Shown piece by piece: positions 1-7,900 of a stretch of DNA of 10,912 bases; position 1 is the first letter of the stretch, and every line of letters begins with the position of its first letter. The notes below the pieces were generated by a model. It did not search any database and was not told the DNA's origin. It was given only the letters and a program-made list of their open reading frames with translations. A program made the translations under genes and the position numbers. The stretch is from an uncultured Gardnerella sp. (GTDB lineage Bacteria; Actinomycetota; Actinomycetes; Actinomycetales; Bifidobacteriaceae), in assembly GCA_947292085.1 (NCBI GenBank), contig CAMYPN010000031.1, positions 1 through 10,912 on the forward strand, written 5' to 3'.

Positions 1-5
1 CTTCG

Positions 6-659
6 ATGTTGCCAACTTTGTCTAAACCAGGGCTTTTGGTTATGGACGTTGATGCCACGCTTATTGAGGAAGAAGTTATCGATTTGCTCGGTGCAGAAGC
101 TGGATGCGGTAGTGAGCTTTCTGCTATTACAGCGCGAGCAATGCGTGGGGAAATTACTTTCGACACTTCCTTGCGTTTGCGAGTTAGTATGCTTCGAGAT
201 TTAAATATTGACGAATGCAAAAAGCGTATTATTTCTAAAATTCACGTAACTAAAGGCACGAATGTTTTAATTGACACTCTTCATGCGCACGGTTGGAAAG
301 TTGGTGCAGTTTCTGGAGGTTTTCACGAGATATTGGATGACTTACTGCCGAATCTGAATATCGATTTTTGGGTTGCTCACCATTTAGAAACTTTAGAAGG
401 AAAGTTAACTGGCAATGTTCTTGGAAATATTGTGAACGAATCCGCAAAAGTTGAGGCGCTAAAAACGTGGGCAAATCAGCTTGGAATTGCGCATGCTCAG
501 ACTGTTGCAGTTGGTGATGGAGCAAACGATATTTCCATGATTAAATATGCTGGACTGGGCGTAGCTTTTTGCGCAAAACCTGCAGTAGAAGCTGCAACAG
601 CCTACCATATTTGCACTCGCGATTTAAGTGCAGTACTGCGCTTTTTAAACGCTAAGTGA
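6..659 (+). CDS. serB: Phosphoserine phosphatase SerB (5' end possibly outside the window)
   Basis: Haloacid-dehalogenase-fold phosphatase expected to hydrolyse O-phospho-L-serine to L-serine in the last step of cytosolic serine biosynthesis. All four HAD motifs are visible, numbered from the ATG at 6: DVDAT at 14-18 (nucleophile Asp14, acid/base Asp16), followed by the SerB-type stretch LIEEEVIDLLG; SGG at 103-105; Lys148 in SAKVEAL; and GDGANDISM from 170, with Asp171 and Asp175 as Mg ligands. The nucleophile motif has Ala where DxDST is common, which HAD phosphatases tolerate. The 217 residues match a minimal catalytic SerB without ACT domains. Only five bases precede the ATG, they are open in frame and show no ribosome site, so a longer N-terminus cannot be excluded. 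The gene downstream begins about 100 bases later with its own promoter candidate. Family assignment is firm; substrate specificity is inferred from the SerB-like motif context. Confidence 0.87.
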   Translation: MLPTLSKPGLLVMDVDATLIEEEVIDLLGAEAGCGSELSAITARAMRGEITFDTSLRLRVSMLRDLNIDECKKRIISKIHVTKGTNVLIDTLHAHGWKVGAVSGGFHEILDDLLPNLNIDFWVAHHLETLEGKLTGNVLGNIVNESAKVEALKTWANQLGIAHAQTVAVGDGANDISMIKYAGLGVAFCAKPAVEAATAYHICTRDLSAVLRFLNAK

Positions 660-691
660 TCTTAATTAAACGATTAAAATATAGTAAAGAT

Positions 692-720
692 TTTCGAAAA
701 AGTATTAAATAAACTATAAT
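692..720 (+). promoter_or_regulatory. Candidate sigma-70-type promoter for the inositol-monophosphatase-like gene
   Basis: A perfect -10 hexamer TATAAT lies at 715-720. Seventeen bases upstream is a weak -35 candidate, TTTCGA (692-697). The region between serB and the next gene is strongly AT-rich. A start near 727 would leave a leader of about 30 bases containing AGAAGG. The -10 match is seen directly; promoter activity is inferred. Confidence 0.45.
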
Positions 721-758
721 ATACCAGTAGAGATTTTACGGTAGAAGGTATGGGGTGT

Positions 759-1598
759 ATGACTGAAGTGAATTTGCGTGAGGTTGCTCTTGAGGTTGCG
801 CGCATTCTTGAGGATGTTGGTAAGCATGCTTATCAAGATCAGCTTAGTCCGCGCGATATGACTCGTTTGGCGTTGGGAGATCTTACTAAGTCTAATTCTG
901 ATTTAGGAGATAAGCTCGTTCGATTTATACAGAATCGTATAACTTACATTAATACTTTTCAGGGTTTTTGGCGCAATCGTCCAGAAAATTGTAATCCTGG
1001 AGACCGCTTCTGGTGTGTAGGAACTGTTGATGGTGCGATTAATTTCAATCGCGATATGGCAGAGTGGACTCTTACTGTTTCGCTTTTTGAATTCAATCAT
1101 GAGGGTTCAGCTAGGCCGGTTCTTGGAGTGGTTCACGCTCCAGCATTAGGGGTTACATATTTGGCTGCAAAAGGTCAGGGTGCGATTCGTATTCGTAGAA
1201 CTCCGCAAGGAGAGAAACGCGAGAAAATTACTCCTTCTACGACTTCAACTTTGCAAGGATCTGTGGTTTGCTACGGAATGTCTTACATACCGGGTGAATC
1301 TAAGCGCGCGCTTGACGTGGTTTCTTCAATTGAAGAGGTATGTCCTGCAGATATTAAGCGCATTGGGCCTGCGTCTCTTGACTTGTGCAAAGTGGCTGAC
1401 GGTACTTATGATGCGTACTTTGAGCCGCATTTGCATCAGTGGGATATTCCGGCAGTTTCGGCTGGAGCTGTAGTGGTTGAAGAGGCACAGGGTCAAGTGT
1501 GTCAGTGGGATGGAAGTCCTATTCACTGGCGTAGAGAGAATGATGTTGTGGCTTCTAACGGTTTGCTTATTAAAGAGTTAAAACCGTATTTGAAGTAG
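759..1598 (+). CDS. Inositol-monophosphatase-fold protein with an altered metal site
   Basis: Member of the IMPase/FIG superfamily of Mg-dependent phosphatases (inositol-1-phosphate, histidinol-phosphate or PAP as usual substrates). I chose the ATG at 759 because AGAAGG (743-748) sits 10 bases upstream; an ATG at 750 would be only one base from it and adds three residues. Numbered from 759, the family's first signature (WxxDPxDGTxNF) reads WCVGTVDGAINF at 85-96. Gly88 replaces the first metal-binding Asp, and Ala93 replaces the Thr after DG. The second signature is retained: RIGPASLDLCKVADGTYDAY near 202-221, then WDIPAVSAGA at 228-237 with Asp229. The upstream GEE motif that supplies another metal ligand is not recognisable. 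Length (279 residues) is normal for the family. It could be a divergent phosphatase or a non-catalytic or regulatory relative. The fold is confident; activity and substrate are unknown. Confidence 0.8.
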   Translation: MTEVNLREVALEVARILEDVGKHAYQDQLSPRDMTRLALGDLTKSNSDLGDKLVRFIQNRITYINTFQGFWRNRPENCNPGDRFWCVGTVDGAINFNRDMAEWTLTVSLFEFNHEGSARPVLGVVHAPALGVTYLAAKGQGAIRIRRTPQGEKREKITPSTTSTLQGSVVCYGMSYIPGESKRALDVVSSIEEVCPADIKRIGPASLDLCKVADGTYDAYFEPHLHQWDIPAVSAGAVVVEEAQGQVCQWDGSPIHWRRENDVVASNGLLIKELKPYLK

Positions 1599-1681
1599 CA
1601 AATAATCTACTTGTGTTTCGTGTTGTATTTGTGTGTTGTATTATATTTTTTTAACGAATATTATGACGTTATAACATACGA

Positions 1682-1723
1682 TTTATGCGGAATTTATACG
1701 GTGTTTATGCGGAATTTATACGG
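1682..1723 (+). repeat. Four TTTATRCGG iterons at exact 11-base spacing
   Basis: The nonamer TTTATRCGG occurs at 1682-1690 (G), 1693-1701 (A), 1704-1712 (G) and 1715-1723 (A). Start-to-start spacing is exactly 11 bases, so the sites fall on nearly the same face of the helix. Alternation of the G and A versions also makes this a tandem pair of 21-base identical blocks (1682-1702 and 1704-1724, period 22). It lies about 260 bases before the start of the surface-protein gene. Phased sites of this type are typical of cooperative protein binding, but no regulator is identified here. Confidence 0.75.
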
Positions 1724-1773
1724 TAATGAAATATAAATCACAAGAAATACAGCATAAAACTGCTTGAAATGTA

Positions 1774-1794
1774 TGAATATTTGAGTAATATTCA
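1774..1794. promoter_or_regulatory. 8-base dyad, possible operator or small hairpin
   Basis: TGAATATT (1774-1781) is followed by five bases and the exact inverse AATATTCA (1787-1794). The symmetry is perfect over eight bases but wholly A/T-rich, so it could arise by chance. Its position between the iteron array and the surface-protein gene is the only reason to suspect an operator. Confidence 0.3.
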
Positions 1795-1970
1795 ACCTGT
1801 GCCACTGTCAGTTTGCAAGTTTATGTACGCTGAAACGTATTAAGAGAGTGTGAAGCGTTCTATAAATATCAAATTGATGTGAAAGAAGCGAATGCTAATT
1901 TATTGGCTGTCGCATGATTGCATATTACAAATTATGCATAAGCAGAAGTATAAAGAAGACAGATTGTTGA

Positions 1971-1977
1971 GGTGAGG
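1971..1977 (+). promoter_or_regulatory. Ribosome binding site of the surface-protein gene
   Basis: GGTGAGG at 1971-1977 precedes the ATG at 1982 by four bases, and an overlapping GAGG begins at 1969, giving a nine-base spacing. This purine-rich stretch fixes the start at 1982. The next in-frame ATG codons fall within the 12-base repeat and lack a comparable site. Confidence 0.7.
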
Positions 1978-1981
1978 AATA

Positions 1982-4900
1982 ATGACGAAGAAGATCGTTA
2001 GTGCAAAACATCTTGCTGATTTGCAAAAATCTATGCAAAAATCTATGCAAAAATCTGGTAACAACGTTATTTATGCGCCACTTTCTAAGAGTGTGTGCGC
2101 TGCAATGCTTGCAGGATCAATGTTGCTTGGGGGGGGGGTATTCGTTTCTCCTGCGCCTGCTTATGCTGACGGTTATGTAGCTCCTGACGGAAACATTTAC
2201 TACGGTTATAAGTCAGACGCAAACTACAGTAAACAGCGAATTAAAATTGAAGTTCATTACTACAGCAGCAAAGAAGATGCTAATAAAGATGAGAACCGAG
2301 ATCCTCTTGGCCAGTTTGTACGCGTAAAGTACGTTGCAAATCTTAATTCTGAAAATAATTCATTTGATAAGTGGGCATTCCGTCCAATGTGGTGGTACGG
2401 TGTTCCAGCTGGTTTAACTGACGTACACAATATTATCTACAGCCGTTTTGAGAAGTATACAGATGCAGGAACGCCTTCTACTTCGCAGCCTTCTGCTCCA
2501 GGTATTAGAAAAGATAGTGATAACGTAACTAAGCACTACAAAGACGCAAAGGATTGGAAGAGTATTTCCAGATTCTACGTTGAAGATCCAAGCAAGCTTA
2601 CTTCTATGAACGGTTTGAAGACTCTGCTTGGAATTGATAATAAGGGTAGCAAGGGTTACGATTCTAAGGGCGGTACTACTGCAGACAATTGGTCAGACTT
2701 CTATGCTGCATCTAAAGGCATGCAAGGAATGTTTATTGATTGGGAGTCTGCAGGTAAGCGCTTCTATGAGATGACTTACGTTGCAGAGTTGACGGATGAC
2801 GCGTGGAAGAACCGTGACGAGCATCCGCTTCGTTTTGCTGCTGGAGTTTACCGTTTTGCTGGTAATTGGCATATTGCTACTGGTCAGATTCACCGCGCTC
2901 CAAAGATTGCAGACAGCTTGAAGAACGTTCAATATCCATCTTTGACGACTGTTGTTAATGCTAATGATCTTAATAGTAATGAAAAGACTTCAGTTGAGAC
3001 CGCTATTAGGAAAGCTAATGAAAACACAAAGCATTTCACAGATCTTCTTGACAAGATTGATGTAGCTAAAGACGGTACTGCAACTCTTACTTTCCATGAC
3101 AATACAACGATTACAATGCCTGGAAAGTTGCTTGTAGTTGAAGATAAAAAAGATAACGTTAAGTTCCCACCTGTCTACCCTGCACCGATGGGCGTTGTGA
3201 ATCCTAAGAGTTTGAGCGAAGCTGATCAGAAGGCGATTATTCAAGGCTTTAAGACCGCTAATAAAGACAAAGACTTCCTTAAGAAAGTTAAGACTAATGA
3301 TTCTGAAGCCTATAAGTTTGACAACACCAAGCAGGAACTTACTATTACTTATACTGATGGCTCTACTATCACAGTTCCTTATTCATCTTTGGTGTATCAA
3401 GGTGCAACTATCGCTGATTGGGCTCCTTACGTTGTGCCTTCTCCAATTGAGGTTAAAAACCTTTCGAGCTTAGATGCAGCCGAACAAAAGCAAGTAACCG
3501 ACGCTTTCGACAAAGCAAACGCTGACTTGGATGTTTATACTAATGCGAAGAAGGGAGATAAAACTCCTGTAAGCTTTGATAAAGACTTCAAGAACGCCAT
3601 CATCACCTGGGCAGACGGTTCAACAACAGAGATTCCTTCTTGGCAATTCTTAAAGAAGAAGGAAGTGACTCCTGCGCCAAATCCTCAGCCGCCAACTCCA
3701 AATCCTGCTGAAGAAAAGAAGACGTTCACGGTTGATTTCTCTAATACTACGAGTAGGGTTATACCGAACTTTGACCCATTTAATGCTTCGTCTGCAAGTG
3801 ATACAGCCAAGGATGCAGTTAGAGCTTTTAAAGGTATGCTTAAGAAGCTTACAGCAAAGGGTTCTGATGGGAAGACTGTAACTATTACCGACGTTGATTT
3901 TGATTTCACTAACGGCGAAATTATTTTTAAGGCTGGAAACGATTATAAAGATCAACGTTATCCTATGTCTTTGCTGTTTAAGAAAGGTAGCACTGGCACT
4001 AAGAATCCTACGCAGCAGACGCCTACGAGCAAGACTGATACTGACCCTCAGAACAACAAAAATACTTATAAATATTTTGTTACTAAGACTCAAATTAATG
4101 AATCCAAAGTTTCTGATGTAACGCCTCAAGAAGCTGTTAAGGCATTAAAGCAATTTGTTAAAGATAATTACACTGGTTGGACTGAACAAGAATTAGAACA
4201 TGTTACTAGTAATGTGTCTGTTGGTACAAGCTGGAAGGCAAAAACAGGTACAACAAATCTTGAACCATTCAACAAGGGTAATGGAAGAATCGTATCAATT
4301 AGTGTAAATAGTGATAATGGATTAACAGTTACTGGTTATCAGTATGCAGACCAGGAAGATGATAATATTGATGTATCAACTGATGGCCCATTATTTACTA
4401 TTTCAGCAGATGATTTGTATGCTACAAATAGTGGAAGTCAGACTCCTACGGATAACACCATTGATCAGTTGAAGGCTCTTGCTAAGCAGCTTCGTGATAA
4501 GCGAAAGAATGCTGGAGAGTTAACAGATGATGTTATAAAGAACACTCTCAAAGCTACTGACACAGATATTGATAGCATGAATGATGAGAATGCTCTTCGT
4601 GATCTTATCAAGAAGATTTCTGATTATCAGAAGCCAAAGCCAGTTGAGTATAAGTACAACTTTGAGAAGTTGAAGTTGGATCATGATGGTGAGCCAAACG
4701 ATGCTGATTACAAGAAGATTGTTGTAGAACAGTTCTTGAAGAAGAACTATACGACAACCGACAATACAAACTGGTCTAAGCTTGAGAATGCTTATTATAA
4801 TAAGACTGTTGTTCTTTCTGGTAACAATGCGAACACATATAACTTAACGCCTGTTACAAGTGGAACATCCGGTTTGAATATTTACACCGGTGATAAGCAA

Positions 4901-7900
4901 GCAGGCGGTGTGATGAGTGTTGGTATCGATTCTAATGGTAATTTAGTTGTTCGTGGCTGGAAAGCAGGTTCTAGTGACCAGCATGCGGAAGTACTGATTA
5001 CTATTAATAAAGCTGATTTGTTTACTCCTAAGTCTAAGGAACAAAACCCAGCTATAACTCCTGAACAACTCCAGCAGATGAAGAATGATGCGAAGAAGAT
5101 TATCGATAAGAATCCGTATCTGACTCCTGAGCAGAAGAAGAAGTTCAAGGATCAGATTGATGATCCTAATAATGGACCTAAGGATCAGAATGGTATTCAG
5201 AAGATTCTGAATGAGGCTAAGGCTCAGGGTGAAAAGAATAAGCAGAACACAACTGATCCTAACGTTCAGCAAACCATTAACGATAACAAGAATGGTGGAA
5301 AGGAAAAGAAGGATCAGGAGCTTAAAGCTGCTAAAGAAGCTGCTAAGCAAGCAATCGAGAACCTTCCTAATTTGACTCCTGATGAGAAGAATACTCTTAA
5401 GGAGAAGGTTAGTAATGCAACTAGCATTGATGGCGAGAACGGCGTAAATAGCGTTCTTGACGAAGCCAAGAAACTCAATGAACTTGAGGGTGTTAAGAAA
5501 GAAGCTAAAGAGGAAGCTAAACAGCTCTACTTCCTCGACCACGGTACTGGTGCTGATGGAAATACTGCAGATACTCACGATGAGGATGCTGCTCTTAACA
5601 GCGTGCTTGGCACTACTTCTGAAGAAGATTCTACTCTCAAAGCACTTGATGGTAAGTTGCAAGACTCTACTGCCACTGCAGATGATATTCGCACTGCTTT
5701 AGAAGCAGCAAAGAAAGCTAATGTGAAAAACACGCAGAAAGCAAAAGATGCTGCTACTAAGAAACTTGAAGAGAAGAAAGATGCGCTTAAAAATGCTTAT
5801 GACGCATTGACTCCTGATCAGCAAAATACTGCTAAAACTGCATATGAAGCTGCTATTCAAGCAATTGATAGTGCTGAATCTTCTGTGAACAAAGCAACTA
5901 AGCCTTCCGAAATCAAGACTGCTCTTGAAAGCGTGAAAGATGCAACCATCAACGCTGCAAATCAAGCAATCGAAAATGCTAAGCCAAAGCGCGATGCTTC
6001 TGGTAACACCAACGATCTTACACCTGATGCCTTCAATGAAGAGAAGGAGAAAGCTAAGGGCGAGATCGATAAGATTCCTGGCTTGTCTCAAGAAGAAAAA
6101 GAAAAGTATAAGGAACAGATTAATCAGTCTACTCATAAGGGCGATCCTGAAGCAATAGTCAATCAGGCTAAGAAGCACAAGAAGATTGAAGATGCTCTAA
6201 AGAAGCTTGATGAGTTCAAGCATCTTAACAATGCTCAGAAGGAAGCCTTCAAGAGGATTATCGAAGACACTGATGCGTATAATCACACGGATGCTGATGG
6301 CAAGGATCTTGGCATAGATGATATCGACGATGCGCTCGCTAACGCTGCAAACACCGATAATGCTATGGCTCGTCTTGAAGAGTTGGAGAAGAAAGCCAAC
6401 GACTTTAAGAATGAGAAAGAAGGCAAGTATTCTAAGCTCACTAATTCTGAAGATGATCAGAATAAGAAGAAAGCTTTCGATGGCTATCTCGCGGATGCAA
6501 CAACGCTAACTACAGCTGATAAGGGTGACGCCAAGAATGCGGATCAGGTTAATGAGCTGTACAAGGACCTTCTTAAGGCAATGCGCGCTATCGATCCTAA
6601 TGCTCAGAGTGCTGGTCTAAAGACTGATGCTCTTAGCAAAGAGATTGAGTCCGATAAGACCTACAAGCCAGCTACTCCTGCAGATCCTGCAAAGCCAGGC
6701 AACTCTGTTTACAACACTTCTTCTAAAGACAAGAAGGATGCGTTTGATCAGGCATTGCAAGCTGCTGAGCAGGCTTTAAAGACTGCTGAAGATACTAAGA
6801 AGCCTGGTGCCAAGAAGATGAGTGCTGAAGAGGAAGCAACTGCTCAGCAGGCTGTTGACGCTGCTCTTGACAAGCTTATTAAAGCTCGTTTAGCTTTAGA
6901 CGGTGTTGACACAACTGATTTGCAAAAGGAGATTGATAAAGAATCTGCAACTACTTCTTCCGATGCATATAAGTATGATTCTCAAGAAAATCAGAATAAT
7001 TATAATAACGCTCTGAAAGCTGCTAAGAAACTCATCAAACAGTTGACTAGCAATGATCAGCAGCAAGATCCATCTCAAGGCGGCACGCAGAAGCCAAAGA
7101 CTCAAGCTGAAAAGCAGAAGATTGTTGATGATGCTCTTGCAAACCTTAAGGCAGCTGAAGAGGCTCTTAAAGGCAAGAAACCAGTCGAGCCAACCCCAAC
7201 TCCAACGCCTTCTGTTGATAAGTCTCACTTGCAGCAGGGTATTAATGGTAGCGGTGATGTGAAGAAGTCGGATGATTATAATAATGCTCCTTCGGATAAG
7301 AAGCAGGCTTATGATCACGCTTTGGATCATGCTAACGAAGTGAATAAGGATCCGAATGCAACTCAGGATCAGGTGAATCAGGCTGCTGAGGATTTGAAGA
7401 AGGCTGAGAATGATTTGAAGCCAACTCCAACTCCGCTTCCAAGCCCAGTCCCTGGTGGCGCTGGCTTTGGTGTGAACGATAATGCGCCTACTACGGTAGA
7501 TAAGGGCGAGTTGAACATTCAGATTGATAGTGCTGAGTCTGATTTGCAGCCGGGCAATGCTGGTAACGGTAACGCTGGTTCTAACAATGCTGGTAATGCT
7601 GCAAACTCTGGCGCAAACGCTGGTAATGCCGGTAACGCTGGTAATACTGCTAACAACAACTCTGGCTCCAACGCCAATGCTGCTAATGGCGCAAATTCTG
7701 CTGCGGTGAATGCTGCGGTTGAAAATTCGCCGGCTGTGAAGCAGGCGGATGCTCAAGTTGCTAAAGCTCAGGCTGCTTTGGACGATGCTTTGGCTGAAGC
7801 TAAGAAGGTTGCTGCTGATCCTAATGCAACTCAGGCTCAGGTTGATGCTGCGGCTCAGAAGCTTTCTGCTGCTCGTAAGGCTTTGGCTGATGCTAAGGCT

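Larger units (their letters stand above)
1599..1981. other. 383-base intergenic region upstream of the giant surface protein
   Basis: AT-rich region with no credible coding sequence. It contains a T7 run at 1646-1652 without a clear preceding hairpin, the iteron array at 1682-1723 and a dyad at 1774-1794. Weak promoter-like hexamers include TTGCAA (1813-1818) with GTATTA (1837-1842, 18-base spacer), and a TATAAA at 1861-1866 that has no good -35 partner. I cannot assign the transcription start of the surface-protein gene with confidence. The unusually long leader space suggests regulation, which is inference. Confidence 0.6.

Noticed and set aside
1599..1660. Terminator after the inositol-monophosphatase-like gene
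   Set aside because: A T7 run exists at 1646-1652, but the preceding TGTG/TTGTAT-rich sequence does not form a stable stem.
4943..5662. 239-codon minus-strand open frame that looks like a hydrophobic membrane protein
   Set aside because: Leu/Ile-rich translation is the expected reverse complement of Lys/Glu/Asp codons in the GA-like region. It has no start context or recognisable family.
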